Positions 26,097 to 34,717 of a DNA stretch of 64,000 nucleotides are shown here, piece after piece. The translations under genes and the position numbers were made by a program. Where the stretch lies: the NCBI RefSeq assembly GCF_001044255.1, contig NZ_JYNX01000036.1, positions 569 to 64,568 on the forward strand, read 5' to 3'. Origin of the DNA: Mycolicibacterium chubuense. Lineage in GTDB: Bacteria > Actinomycetota > Actinomycetes > Mycobacteriales > Mycobacteriaceae. Position 1 is the first letter of the stretch, and each line of letters begins with the position of its first letter. The notes beneath the pieces were generated by a model. That model ran no database searches. It was not told the DNA's origin and saw nothing but the letters and a program-made list of their open reading frames with translations.

Positions 26097-28206
26097 CGGT
26101 CACCCGCACCCAGTCGACCGTCATCGCGGCGGGAGACGGCGTGGTGTCGTCGGCGGGGCCGGGCCAGGTGCCGCCGACAGCGACGTTGAGCAGCAGGAAG
26201 AACGGCTTGTCGAAGACCCACTGCTCGTCGGCGGGCAGGTCCCCGGCACGGAACACGGTGGTGGTCCGGTCGTCGACGCCCATCGAGATCACCCCGGGGT
26301 CGCGCTGCACCCAGTACGTGTGGAAGTCGTCGACGAACGGCGGATCGATGGGCAGGGTGCCCGCGAGCTTGTACTCCCGTCCGTCGGTGTCGGGTCCGAT
26401 CGCGCCGTTGTGGATGAAGCGGGCGTCGGAGATCGTCTCCACCACGTCGAGTTCACCGCTGCGGGGCCAGCCGACGGCGTCCACGTCGTCGCCGAGCAGC
26501 CAGAAGGCGGGATGCAGCCCGGCGCCGCGGGGCAACCGCACCCGGGCTTCGGCCCGGCCGTGCACGAACGACAGCCGGCCCTTGGTCGTCAACCGCGCCG
26601 AGGTGAACCGGTCGCCGTCCCGGCGCGCGGTGATGACCAGGTGGCCGTCGCCGTCGAGCGCCACGTTGTCCGGAGAATCGGTGTAGACCTGCGATTCGTC
26701 GTTGCCCCACCCGCCGCCGCCCAGGTCGTAGCCCCACCGCGCCGGGTCGGGCCGACTGCCTGCCGGGCCGTTGAAGTCGTCGAACATCATCACCGCGGCT
26801 GAGGCGGTGGGCCGGTCGACGGAGCACAGCAGCGTCACCGGCAGCGCGGTGGCCAGCAGCACCGACCCCACGCGCAGCCAGACGCGGCCGGCCCCGGCGG
26901 CGGCGTGACGCGCGCGGCCGTCCTGTCCGGCGCGCACCCGGCGCAGCCACGCGACGGCAGGGCCGATCAGGATCGCCGCCGAGAGGGCCTCGGCACCCAG
27001 GTACGCCCAGCCGACGCCGGTGATGCCCATCGATCGGGTGGCGACCCACGAGCCGGCGATGATCACCACGGTCATCAGCGCCTGCACCGAGAGGTAGAGC
27101 GCGAGCTTGCGCTGGACCCGGGAGAAGCCCTCGTACACGGCGGCCACCCCGGACAGCGGCAGGAACGCCGCGGCCAGCCACAGCAGGCTGTGCCCTTCGG
27201 AGCGGTAGTCGCCGCCCGCGAGGCCGAGCATCAGGGGACCGACCAGCACCAGTCCCGCCGACGCGGCCACGGCCACCACGGCCATCGTGCGGACCATCCG
27301 CCACGACAGGGCCGCGACCTGCTCGGGGTGGGCGGCCACTTCGGCGACGTAGGGGCTGACGACGAGGTGCATCATCAGGTACAGGGCGCTGATCATCGCC
27401 CAGGTCACGGCGAAGTACGCGTTGGCGGCCTGACCGACTTGCGTGACCACGATGAGCGGCACCACCAGCGGACCGATCGACCACAGCGACGCGATGCCGA
27501 ACGACGACCCGAAGTAGGACCACATCTGCCGGCGCGGCGGCAGATCCGCCGCCTGCCGCCACCGCGGATGGGTCGCGCTGCGGCGCTGCAGGACGACGTA
27601 GGTGCACAGCGCGGCCACCGCGGCGGTCAGCGTCCAGCTCAGCACGATCGTGACGGCGTGATCCCAGATCGCCAGCGCCGCGACCGCGGCCAGCTTCGCC
27701 ACCGCGTGCACCAGGTTCTTCACCGCGGCCCACCGCGCGACGCCGAGGCCCGCGGAGGCCTTGTCCAGCAGCGCGAACACCGCCAGCACGAGCACCATCA
27801 GCGGGAAACCGGCCATCGCCCAACCGGATTGGAACAGCGGGTCGCGGGGTCCGACCGCCACGAGAACGGCGCCGGTGAGCAGACCCATCGCAGCGACCAG
27901 CAGGAAGCCGCGGCGCAGCAGTGCCGGTGCGCGGACCCCGGCGATCGGCAGGAACCGCTCGTAGAGCACGTCGAGACCCAGCGTCGACATCGTCGACAGC
28001 AGCACCGCGGAGCTGATCAGCGCCGAAGCGAGCCCGACCTCCGCGGGCGGGAACAGCCGGGCCGTCACCGCCCAGAAGGCAAGGCCCAGAACGCCGGTCG
28101 ACGCGGTGGACGCGATCAGTGCGACGGTGTTGAGTCGCAGGTTGCGCTCGGCGGGCAGGTCCGCCGCCGCATCGCCCTGATCGAGGACGGCGGCGCGGGC
28201 GCTCAT
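26089..28206 (-). CDS. Wzx-type flippase fused to a GH16 glycoside hydrolase
   Basis: 705 residues from ATG 28204-28206, overlapping the upstream TGA. Residues about 22-425 are a polysaccharide transporter with 12 or so membrane spans (starts RLNTVALIASTASTGVLGLAFWAVTARLFPPAEVGLA). A further hydrophobic span at 444-462 (LRVGSVLLATALPVTLLCSV) should carry the rest across the membrane. Residues about 472-705 form a family 16 beta-glucanase-like domain: MMFDDFNGPAGSRPDPARWGYDLGGG, LHPAFWLLG, the catalytic ELDVVE (E585, D587, E590) and a final strand AAMTVDWVRV. The full GH16 ExDxxE signature suggests active endoglycosidase or transglycosidase activity outside the cell, physically tied to the exporter. 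Confidence 0.88.
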   Translation of the reverse strand: MSARAAVLDQGDAAADLPAERNLRLNTVALIASTASTGVLGLAFWAVTARLFPPAEVGLASALISSAVLLSTMSTLGLDVLYERFLPIAGVRAPALLRRGFLLVAAMGLLTGAVLVAVGPRDPLFQSGWAMAGFPLMVLVLAVFALLDKASAGLGVARWAAVKNLVHAVAKLAAVAALAIWDHAVTIVLSWTLTAAVAALCTYVVLQRRSATHPRWRQAADLPPRRQMWSYFGSSFGIASLWSIGPLVVPLIVVTQVGQAANAYFAVTWAMISALYLMMHLVVSPYVAEVAAHPEQVAALSWRMVRTMAVVAVAASAGLVLVGPLMLGLAGGDYRSEGHSLLWLAAAFLPLSGVAAVYEGFSRVQRKLALYLSVQALMTVVIIAGSWVATRSMGITGVGWAYLGAEALSAAILIGPAVAWLRRVRAGQDGRARHAAAGAGRVWLRVGSVLLATALPVTLLCSVDRPTASAAVMMFDDFNGPAGSRPDPARWGYDLGGGGWGNDESQVYTDSPDNVALDGDGHLVITARRDGDRFTSARLTTKGRLSFVHGRAEARVRLPRGAGLHPAFWLLGDDVDAVGWPRSGELDVVETISDARFIHNGAIGPDTDGREYKLAGTLPIDPPFVDDFHTYWVQRDPGVISMGVDDRTTTVFRAGDLPADEQWVFDKPFFLLLNVAVGGTWPGPADDTTPSPAAMTVDWVRVTGD

Positions 28207-29489
28207 GCGGGCACCGCCAACGGCAGGGGGTCGCGTCCCTCGCGCAGCGCCGCCCGGTACGCGCGGAAGCCGGCGAGCACCGAGCGCCACGCCGGGGTGG
28301 TCAATCCCTCGGGCAGCAGGTGCACGAGTTCCTCGGCGGGCTTTGCCGTGGACGCCGAGTAGGAGAGGTACTTGACGAACTCGGGTGCCCGCAGGAGCGC
28401 CGTCGAGAACGCCTGCGGGGCCGTCGCGCGATCGCAGGCGATCTTGGCGATCCACGCGCCCAACCCCACTCCGTAGGTGCGGCTCTGGGCGGCGAGTCCT
28501 TCACTGCTGGCCCGGTGCCGGTGCCACACCACCGATGCCGGGTCGTACACCAGCGCTCCGCCGGCACGCAGCAGCCGGAAGAACATGTCGAGGTCCTCCC
28601 CGCCACCGGTGGGCGATCCGGCGCCGAGCGCCTCGTCGAACCCGCCGAGACGCAGCACGGCGGCGCGGTCGACGGCGAAGTTGGCGCCGGTGCCGTAGTG
28701 GCCGACCGCGAACGGGAACAGCGGGATGTCCGACGGCGGGGCGGCCCACTCGAACACCCGCGTACGCAGGCAGGCCGACCAGCCGACCCGGGCGTCGAAG
28801 TACGCCTGGGCGGGTGTGCGCAGTTCGGCCGCCGGCACCAGCCCGGACACGCAGGTGACCGACTCGCCCCGGGCGAAGCCCCGTGCGATCGCGGCGAGCC
28901 AGTGCCGGTCGACCACCACGTCGTCGTCGGTGAACGCGACCACGTCACCGGTAGCGGCCAGCAGGCCGGTGTTACGAGCGCGCGAGAGCCCGGGCCGCGG
29001 CTCGTCGATCACCCGGACCCGGGGGTCGGCGAGTGCCTCGACGTACCGTCGCGTGGCGTCGGTGGCGGCGGCGTTGTCGACGATGATGATCTCGACATCG
29101 GGGTAGTTCACCGCCCGCACCGAGTCGAGTGCGGTCTGCAGCATCGACACGCGATCGCGGGTGCAGATCACGACGGTGATCGCCGGCGTCGACGACACCG
29201 GCACCGGGGCAGGCGCGGGAAACCGGGCTGCCAGTGCGCGCAGCCGGCGCACGTCGACGGCGCCGTCGGTGATGTCGAGGTCGACGAATCCCAGCGGTCC
29301 GGCGTCGGTGCGGACCAGCAGTCGTGCGCGCTCGAAGCCCTCGGCATGCTCCAACCGGGCGGCAGCGCAATCCAGGTCGAGGGCGTCGGTCCAGATCTCA
29401 CCGATCCAGGTGGCGCCGTCCCACACCGGCGGGGCGGCGGCGGGCAGCACCGGGCGGATCGTGGTCTCGGGGAGGGTCAGGTCGGTCAT
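28203..29489 (-). CDS. GT2 glycosyltransferase with N-terminal extension
   Basis: 428 residues from ATG 29487-29489. About 105 residues of unrecognised N-terminal sequence (WDGATWIGEIWTDAL, GFVDLDITDGAVDVRRL) precede a GT-A fold: ITVVICTRDRVSMLQTALDSVRAVNYPDVEIIIVDN, GLSRARNTGLLAATGDVVAFTDDDVVVDRHWL (DDD metal motif) and TGGGEDLDMFFRLLRAGGALVYDP. It is an inverting family 2 transferase acting at the cytosolic face. Both ends overlap neighbours by ATGA. Donor and acceptor are unknown. Confidence 0.9.
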   Translation of the reverse strand: MTDLTLPETTIRPVLPAAAPPVWDGATWIGEIWTDALDLDCAAARLEHAEGFERARLLVRTDAGPLGFVDLDITDGAVDVRRLRALAARFPAPAPVPVSSTPAITVVICTRDRVSMLQTALDSVRAVNYPDVEIIIVDNAAATDATRRYVEALADPRVRVIDEPRPGLSRARNTGLLAATGDVVAFTDDDVVVDRHWLAAIARGFARGESVTCVSGLVPAAELRTPAQAYFDARVGWSACLRTRVFEWAAPPSDIPLFPFAVGHYGTGANFAVDRAAVLRLGGFDEALGAGSPTGGGEDLDMFFRLLRAGGALVYDPASVVWHRHRASSEGLAAQSRTYGVGLGAWIAKIACDRATAPQAFSTALLRAPEFVKYLSYSASTAKPAEELVHLLPEGLTTPAWRSVLAGFRAYRAALREGRDPLPLAVPA

Positions 29490-30484
29490 GCCCACCCGCT
29501 CCGACGGGCCAACGCGCCACGCACATAGCCGGCGGTGGTGGCACCGAGGCCCAGCACCATCATCGCGGCGCGACGCCGTCCGCCGCGCCGCGGCGACACC
29601 GCCTCCCGCGCCACCGCGCGCGGCAGCACCCGGGTGGCGTAGCTCTGCTCGCTGTCGAGCGATCCCGGTGCCGCGGCCAGTCGCGTGACCACCGCTTTGG
29701 ACAGGCCCTCGTGATAGCAGCGGCTCAGGAAATAGCGGGGCGTCGCCCGGTCCGGGCTCACCCAGTGCCGCACGGCGGCGGCGGGGTCGAGCAGCACCCG
29801 ATCCGAGGGACGGCGAGCTCGCAGTCGCAGGAACAACTCCGTCTCCTCGCCGCCGACCGGCACCGACCCGACGCGTCCGACCTCGGACCGGAAGCCGCCG
29901 AGGTGCGTGAACACCGATCGGCGCAGGGACATGTTGCAGCCCAACGGGTTCCGAACGAGCGCCACTCGGTCGGGTTGTCCGACGTAGCTGCAGCCCACCA
30001 CCCAGTCGAACTCGGCCGGCATCCACAGGGGTCGGCCCTGCGGCCAGACCGGCGCGGCATGGCCGCCGACCCCGACCACGCGAGGATCCTCGTAATGGCT
30101 CAGCAGCGCACGGCTCCACCCCGGCTGCACCGCGGCGTCGTCGTCGAGGAACGCCACCACCTCGCCGTCGGCCGCCTCCACCCCGGTGTTGCGGGCACCC
30201 GACAGGCCGCGCTTACCGGTGTTGCGGCGCAGGATGATCCGCAGATCGTCGACGAATCGCGCTGCAGCGAGGGCGAACAGCTCGTCGTTGTGGTCGATGA
30301 CGATCACGACCTGCAGAGCGGGCGCGTCGTCGGCGAGCACCGAGTCCACCGACCGGCACAGGTCGTCCCAGCGCTCGGTGGTGTAGGAGCAGACGACCAC
30401 CGACAGGCTCTCGACCGGACGCCGGTCCGCGGGATCCAGGTACGGCAGTACCCGGCAGTTATGAACGGTCTGGGGCACCGGCAT
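29486..30484 (-). CDS. GT2 glycosyltransferase
   Basis: 332 residues. LSVVVCSYTTERWDDLCRSVDSVL starts the GT-A fold, followed by RGLSGARNTGVEAADGEVVAFLDDDAAVQPGW with the metal-binding DDD, NPLGCNMSLRRSVF and the catalytic-side GGEETELFLRLRARR. The C-terminal 50 residues are basic with a possible amphipathic or short membrane segment (RAAMMVLGLGATTAGYVRGALARR). The start at 30484 overlaps the preceding gene by 26 bases; a later internal start is possible. Confidence 0.9.
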   Translation of the reverse strand: MPVPQTVHNCRVLPYLDPADRRPVESLSVVVCSYTTERWDDLCRSVDSVLADDAPALQVVIVIDHNDELFALAAARFVDDLRIILRRNTGKRGLSGARNTGVEAADGEVVAFLDDDAAVQPGWSRALLSHYEDPRVVGVGGHAAPVWPQGRPLWMPAEFDWVVGCSYVGQPDRVALVRNPLGCNMSLRRSVFTHLGGFRSEVGRVGSVPVGGEETELFLRLRARRPSDRVLLDPAAAVRHWVSPDRATPRYFLSRCYHEGLSKAVVTRLAAAPGSLDSEQSYATRVLPRAVAREAVSPRRGGRRRAAMMVLGLGATTAGYVRGALARRSGWA

Positions 30485-31412
30485 CGCTGTCCGGCTCCTC
30501 TCCTGCTGTGCGGGCCGCGGCGCACCGGCGGCGGTTACGAAGATTGCTCAACGCGTACAGGCCGGTCCGGCGCAACTGCATGTCGTAGGAGCGCAACCGG
30601 CCGTACAGCACGTCGGCGGTGGTGATGTTCCAGCGTGCGTCCTCGGCCAGCCGGCCGCTGAACCCGAGCTGCTGACGCAGCTGCGACCGCGCCGAGGTCA
30701 ACGCCGTCGTCGAGCCGCTGGCGATCCGGAACGCGGCGAGCGTGGTGGGGACGCCGAAGAACTCGCCCCGGTCGAGCAGCCGCACCCACAGGTCGAGCTC
30801 GCTGAGGAACGAGGTGACGGGGTGGAATCCGCCGCAGCGGTCGAAGTCGGTGCGCCGGAACATCGCCGCGACCGGAGGGCCGATCGGATTGGTGCCGCTG
30901 CGGACGATGCGCCGCACCACGTGATCGGCCGACTGCAGCCCGACGATGCCGGGCAGCCCGCGGTCGGGACGCATCATCTCGCCGCCGTCGTCGATGAAGT
31001 CGGTGCGCGCCGAGACCAGGCTCACCGTCGGCATCGCGTCGAGCACCGCCGCCTGTACGCGCACACAGTCGGGGGTCAACGTGTCGTCGGCGCATACCAC
31101 TTTGACGTAGCGGCCCCGGCTGTGGCGCACCGCGATGTTGAAGTTGTCCATCATCGGCACGGTTTCGGCGTTGCGCAGCACCCGAACCCGCGGATCGTCG
31201 ACGTCTTCGAGGATCTGCCCGGTGCCGTCAGAGCTGTTGTTGTCGATGACCACGACCTCGAAGTCGCTGCTGTCCTGGGCCAGGACACTGTCCAGAGTGG
31301 CGCGCAGATGGCGGCGCGCCTGATAGGCCGGGATGCAGATGGAGACCGCTGGGCGCGCCGTGCGCTCGCGAGACGCCGGCGCCGCTGCGGGACGTGAAGT
31401 GATCGTGGCCAT
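30459..31412 (-). CDS. GT2 glycosyltransferase
   Basis: 317 residues. VSICIPAYQARRHLRATLDSVLAQDSSDFEVVVIDNNSSDGTGQIL is the classic start of a GT2 domain. YVKVVCADDTLTPDCV carries the metal motif in a variant ADD form, and FLSELDLWVRLLDRGEFFGVP the catalytic-site block. The C-terminal basic segment (LRNRRRCAAARTAGEE) is probably cytosolic. It is the second gene of the operon, 30 bases after the stop of the first GT2 gene. Confidence 0.9.
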   Translation of the reverse strand: MATITSRPAAAPASRERTARPAVSICIPAYQARRHLRATLDSVLAQDSSDFEVVVIDNNSSDGTGQILEDVDDPRVRVLRNAETVPMMDNFNIAVRHSRGRYVKVVCADDTLTPDCVRVQAAVLDAMPTVSLVSARTDFIDDGGEMMRPDRGLPGIVGLQSADHVVRRIVRSGTNPIGPPVAAMFRRTDFDRCGGFHPVTSFLSELDLWVRLLDRGEFFGVPTTLAAFRIASGSTTALTSARSQLRQQLGFSGRLAEDARWNITTADVLYGRLRSYDMQLRRTGLYALSNLRNRRRCAAARTAGEEPDSDAGAPDRS

Positions 31413-31442
31413 GTCGTCAACCCCCCCGGTTGATGTCGTCGG

Positions 31443-32264
31443 TTACTTGTCGGCGGCCAGTGCCTGCACCACGCGGCCCGAGACTCCGGAGCGGTGATCG
31501 CGTAACACGGTGCGCAACACCCGGATTCCGTCGCGCACGGCACGAAGGTTGGACTTGCCGTGGCGGCGTGGCATCTCCATGCTCGGCACCTCGGCGACTC
31601 GAAGGCCGGCCTGCATCGCGCGGACCGTCATCTCCGCCTCGATCTCGAATCCGGTCGCCTGCAGATCCATCACCTCGAGGTAGCGGCGGTGGAACGCGCA
31701 GAACCCGTAGCACAGGTCGGTCAGGTCGGCGTCGAAGGCGGAGTTGAACACCGCCAGAAGGAACTTGTTGCCCAACCGGCGGAACGGCGTGATGTCCGAG
31801 GACCCGCCGCCGGCGATGAACCGGGAGCCCTTGACGAAGTCGTAGCCGTGGGACAGGAAGTGCAGGAAGTGCCGGATCTCCTGCGGGGCCATGCTGCCGT
31901 CGGCGTCCATCATCACGATGACGTCGCCGGTGGCGGCTTGGAACCCGGCGCGCAGCGCGTCGCCCTTGCCGGTGCCCTGCTGGGCGACCACCCGGATGTC
32001 GGGGCGGTAGCTGCGCGCGGTGATCACGGTGGCGTCCGTCGAGTTGCCGTCCACGAGCACGATCTCGTCGACGTCGTCGCTGATCTGCTCCAGCACCCAG
32101 GCGATGTTGCGCGCTTCATTCCGCACCGGGATGACGAGGCTGACCGTCATCGTCGACGGGCCGGCGGGTCGGCGGCCGGCGATCGAGGCGTGGCCGCTGC
32201 TGAGCAGGCCGGCCCTGCGCGCTGCGGTGGTGTCGTGTCCGTTCTGGGCTACCAGGTCAGTCAC
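31443..32264 (-). CDS. GT2 glycosyltransferase, DPM1/GtrB-like, first gene of the polysaccharide operon
   Basis: 273 residues from GTG 32262-32264, chosen because GGAG lies 7 bases upstream; ATG 32150 is an alternative core start. MTVSLVIPVRNEARNIAWVLEQISDDVDEIVLVDGNSTDAT, GKGDALRAGFQAATGDVIVMMDADGSM (DAD metal motif) and FVKGSRFIAGGGSSDITPFRRLGNKF mark the polyprenyl-phosphate sugar transferase branch. It could load a sugar onto a lipid carrier, but it lacks obvious C-terminal membrane spans. This is the gene nearest the 493-base regulatory region. Confidence 0.9.
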   Translation of the reverse strand: MTDLVAQNGHDTTAARRAGLLSSGHASIAGRRPAGPSTMTVSLVIPVRNEARNIAWVLEQISDDVDEIVLVDGNSTDATVITARSYRPDIRVVAQQGTGKGDALRAGFQAATGDVIVMMDADGSMAPQEIRHFLHFLSHGYDFVKGSRFIAGGGSSDITPFRRLGNKFLLAVFNSAFDADLTDLCYGFCAFHRRYLEVMDLQATGFEIEAEMTVRAMQAGLRVAEVPSMEMPRRHGKSNLRAVRDGIRVLRTVLRDHRSGVSGRVVQALAADK

Positions 32265-32486
32265 CGTGTGGCTCCGTTTCTGTTGGGATCGTGACGCTCC
32301 CCGTGGTGTCGATCCGCTCGCCCACACCCCGGATGCCGTTCGCGCGCAAACAGTCGCATATTCGCTGTCTCTGCGCTTCCGGCTCGCGGGGACGTCACGG
32401 CCTGACGTTATCACCGCGCTTCAGGCCTCACGAAGCAAAGAATTGCCGGTCCAGCTAACCGATACCGGCGGCCCCATCTAGAGACA

Positions 32487-32515
32487 ACCATGAAGAGCTT
32501 GAAGCAGCGTGTCAA
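32487..32515 (-). promoter_or_regulatory. Candidate promoter of the polysaccharide operon
   Basis: Minus-strand TTGACA (32510-32515), a 17-base spacer and CATGGT (32487-32492), which keeps the A and final T of the TANNNT box. The start site would be near 32480. An alternative CRP-type promoter further upstream is described with the CRP site. Confidence 0.45.
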
Positions 32516-32637
32516 CGCACTTCAGAGCAGCTTTTGCCCCCGCTTTCAGCTAACTGAGCGACGGGAATCCAGTTGAGTTTTACTCCCGAAGATGCAGAGT
32601 TAGCGAACAAAAATGGGCGTCAGGACAGGTGCCGTAA

Positions 32638-32653
32638 TGTGACCAAGGTCACA
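32638..32653. promoter_or_regulatory. Perfect CRP-family operator
   Basis: TGTGACCAAGGTCACA matches the CRP consensus TGTGA-N6-TCACA exactly; mycobacterial CRP (Rv3676 type) uses the same consensus. The centre is 41.5 bases upstream of a possible start near 32604, given a CATTTT -10 at 32610-32615 with a weak -35. This is the geometry of class II CRP activation. Relative to the TTGACA promoter it would be far upstream (about -165). Confidence 0.7.
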
Positions 32654-32688
32654 GCCATTGATCACTGGGCGCGATGGGAACTGTGATC

Positions 32689-32705
32689 GCCTGTTAACAA
32701 CAGGC
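32689..32705. promoter_or_regulatory. Inverted repeat, operator or terminator stem
   Basis: GCCTGTT-AAC-AACAGGC is a perfect 7-bp dyad with a 3-base centre, 53 bases beyond the regX3 stop. It has no U tract, so an operator is as likely as a terminator. Confidence 0.4.
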
Positions 32706-32731
32706 AAACTCTGTGACGAAATGGGGACGAT

Positions 32732-32747
32732 TTCGGCCCCGGCCGAA
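32732..32747 (-). terminator. Candidate terminator hairpin of senX3-regX3
   Basis: TTCGGC-CCCG-GCCGAA forms a 6-bp GC-rich stem with a 4-base loop starting about 10 bases after the regX3 stop. There is no U tract, as is common for mycobacterial hairpins, so efficiency is uncertain. Confidence 0.4.
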
Positions 32748-32757
32748 CGGAAGAGTG

Positions 32758-33444
32758 TCAGCCCTCGAGTTTGTACCCGAGCCCGCGCACCGTGACCAGA
32801 TGCACCGGGTTGGCGGGGTCGGCTTCGATCTTGCTGCGCAGTCGCTTCACGTGGACGTCGAGCGTCTTGGTGTCCCCGACGTAGTCGGCGCCCCACACCC
32901 GGTCGATCAGCTGGCCGCGGGTCAGTACCCGCCCACTGTTGCGCATCAGGTACTCGAGCAGATCGAACTCCTTGAGCGGCAGGGTGATCGGGCTGCCGTT
33001 CACGCTCACGACGTGACGCTCCACGTCCATGCGGACCGGGCCGGCCTCGAGCACGCCGTCGGCGATGCCCTGATCGTCGGCGTCGGCCCCGCGCCGCAGC
33101 ACCGCCCGGATGCGCGCGATCAGCTCCCGTGCCGAATAGGGCTTGGTGACATAGTCGTCGGCGCCGAGCTCCAGGCCGACCACCTTGTCGATCTCACTGT
33201 CGCGCGCGGTCACCATGATCACCGGCACGCTCGAGCGGGCCCGCAGCTGCTTGCAGACATCGGTGCCGCTCATCCCGGGCAGCATGAGGTCCAGCAGCAC
33301 GATGTCGGCGCCCGCACGCTCGAACTCGGCCAGGGCCGACGGGCCGTCGGCCACCACCGTGGCCTCGAAGCCCTCCTTGCGCAGGAGGAAGGCCAGGGGA
33401 TCGGCCAAGGACTCCTCGTCCTCCACGATCAGCACACTGGTCAT
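32758..33444 (-). CDS. regX3: Phosphate-responsive response regulator RegX3
   Basis: 228 residues from ATG 33442-33444. The receiver domain starts SVLIVEDEESLADPLAFLLRKEGF, with phospho-acceptor D52 (IVLLDLMLPGMSGTD) and the conserved lysine in YVTKPYSARELI. The OmpR/PhoB winged helix is LPLKEFDLLEYLMRNSGRVLTRGQLIDRVWGADYVGDTKTLDVHVKRLRSKIE. It binds DNA in response to phosphate starvation through SenX3. It is separated from senX3 by only 7 bases, without the MIRU-type repeat seen between these genes in M. tuberculosis. Confidence 0.97.
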   Translation of the reverse strand: MTSVLIVEDEESLADPLAFLLRKEGFEATVVADGPSALAEFERAGADIVLLDLMLPGMSGTDVCKQLRARSSVPVIMVTARDSEIDKVVGLELGADDYVTKPYSARELIARIRAVLRRGADADDQGIADGVLEAGPVRMDVERHVVSVNGSPITLPLKEFDLLEYLMRNSGRVLTRGQLIDRVWGADYVGDTKTLDVHVKRLRSKIEADPANPVHLVTVRGLGYKLEG

Positions 33445-33451
33445 CGCTGTC

Positions 33452-34636
33452 CTAGTCCTCTCGGTCGTCGTGCTCGTTCGGGTCGTCCTCGCGCAGATAC
33501 GCGGGAATCGACAGGGTGAAGGTGGAGCCCGTGCCCGGCTGACTCCACAGCCGGATCGAGCCGTTGTGGTTGGCGGCGACGTGCTTGACGATCGCCAGCC
33601 CGAGTCCGGTGCCGCCGGTGGCCCGGGACCGTGCCTTGTCGACGCGGAAGAAGCGCTCGAAGACACGCTCCTGATCGACGGGGGCGATGCCGATACCGCG
33701 GTCGGTCACCGCGATCTCGATGTTGTCACCACGTCGCCGTCGGCTGATCGACACCGGGGATCCATTGGGAGAGTAAGCAATTGCGTTGGACACCAGGTTC
33801 GCCAGCGCGGTCACCAGCAGTGTCTCGTCACCGAGCACCCGGAAGCCCGTCGGCGCGTCGGTGGTGATCTCGATGTCGGCGTTGTCGGCGGCCACCTTGT
33901 GGCGCGACAGCGCCTCGGCCACCACGGTGTCCACGTCGACCGCACCGAGGTCGGGCAGCCGCTCGGCGCCCTGCAGCCGGGACAGCTCGATCAGCTCGCC
34001 CACCATGTCGGCCAGCCGGTGCGACTCGGTGACCATCTTCTCGGCGAAGTGGCGCACCGTCTCCGGGTCGTCGGACGAGGCGAGCACCGCCTCGGCCAGC
34101 ACGCCCATCGCACCCACCGGCGTCTTGAGTTCGTGGCTGACGTTGGCGACGAAGTCCCGCCGGGTCGCCTCCATGCGCGCGTGTTCGGACTGGTCGTCGA
34201 CGTAGACCACCGCGAACCGCCGGTCGTCCTCGGTGAGCAGCCGCACGTGGCCGCGCACCGAAAGCCCGGAGCGCCCCGGATGATCCCGCTTGCGCGGCAC
34301 CAGTTCGAATTCGATGTCCTGCCCGCTGGTCAGCGTCCGCTGCGCGGCCTGCCACGCGCGGTCGTCGAGCAACCGGTCGCGCACCAGTCCGAGTTCGGTG
34401 GCCCGGGTGTTGGTGTAGACCACGTCACGATGGGTGTCGACGACCACGATCCCGACCGGGGACTGCGCGACCGCGTGGCCGAGCATCTGGGAGACGGTGA
34501 TGCCGTTCTGCTCCACCATCCGGCGCTGACGGCGCTCGCGCAGCCGCGGAGCTGCCCTCACGCCGACCACCACACCGGCCGACAACGCGAGCAGTGCCAC
34601 GATCGCCGCGAGCAGCAGCGCCGATACGACACTCAC
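33452..34636 (-). CDS. senX3: Sensor histidine kinase SenX3
   Basis: 394 residues from GTG 34636. One N-terminal membrane segment is clear ([23 protein letters not shown]), followed by a basic patch. A PAS-like domain spans about residues 45-150 ([24 protein letters not shown]). The dimerisation/phospho-acceptor box is [17 protein letters not shown] with H168. The ATPase has the N box [14 protein letters not shown]1 [20 protein letters not shown] and G2 [13 protein letters not shown]. It signals phosphate limitation to RegX3. A direct-repeat array lies just upstream. Confidence 0.97.
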   Translation of the reverse strand: MSVVSALLLAAIVALLALSAGVVVGVRAAPRLRERRQRRMVEQNGITVSQMLGHAVAQSPVGIVVVDTHRDVVYTNTRATELGLVRDRLLDDRAWQAAQRTLTSGQDIEFELVPRKRDHPGRSGLSVRGHVRLLTEDDRRFAVVYVDDQSEHARMEATRRDFVANVSHELKTPVGAMGVLAEAVLASSDDPETVRHFAEKMVTESHRLADMVGELIELSRLQGAERLPDLGAVDVDTVVAEALSRHKVAADNADIEITTDAPTGFRVLGDETLLVTALANLVSNAIAYSPNGSPVSISRRRRGDNIEIAVTDRGIGIAPVDQERVFERFFRVDKARSRATGGTGLGLAIVKHVAANHNGSIRLWSQPGTGSTFTLSIPAYLREDDPNEHDDRED

Positions 34637-34717
34637 GCGAAAATCGTACGCACTCGGTGAACGTCATCCCAGCAGCGTGCGGCCAAAACGGGACACGTCA
34701 CAGACGCAAAGACGGAA

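Larger units (their letters stand above)
32265..32757. other. 493-base non-coding region between regX3 and the polysaccharide operon
   Basis: This stretch has no convincing gene and is visibly more AT-rich (about 32480-32730) than its surroundings. It holds, from right to left on the transcribed minus strand, a hairpin just after the regX3 stop, a 7-bp-arm dyad, a perfect CRP-type palindrome and a TTGACA promoter candidate. The leader left before the first glycosyltransferase gene would be 215 bases or more. Such a long leader may carry RNA-level control, but I see no known riboswitch in it. Confidence 0.8.

Noticed and set aside
32265-32757. Small genes or a known riboswitch in the long non-coding region.
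   Set aside because: No frame with a ribosome site and coding-type third positions was found, and no known aptamer consensus could be recognised.
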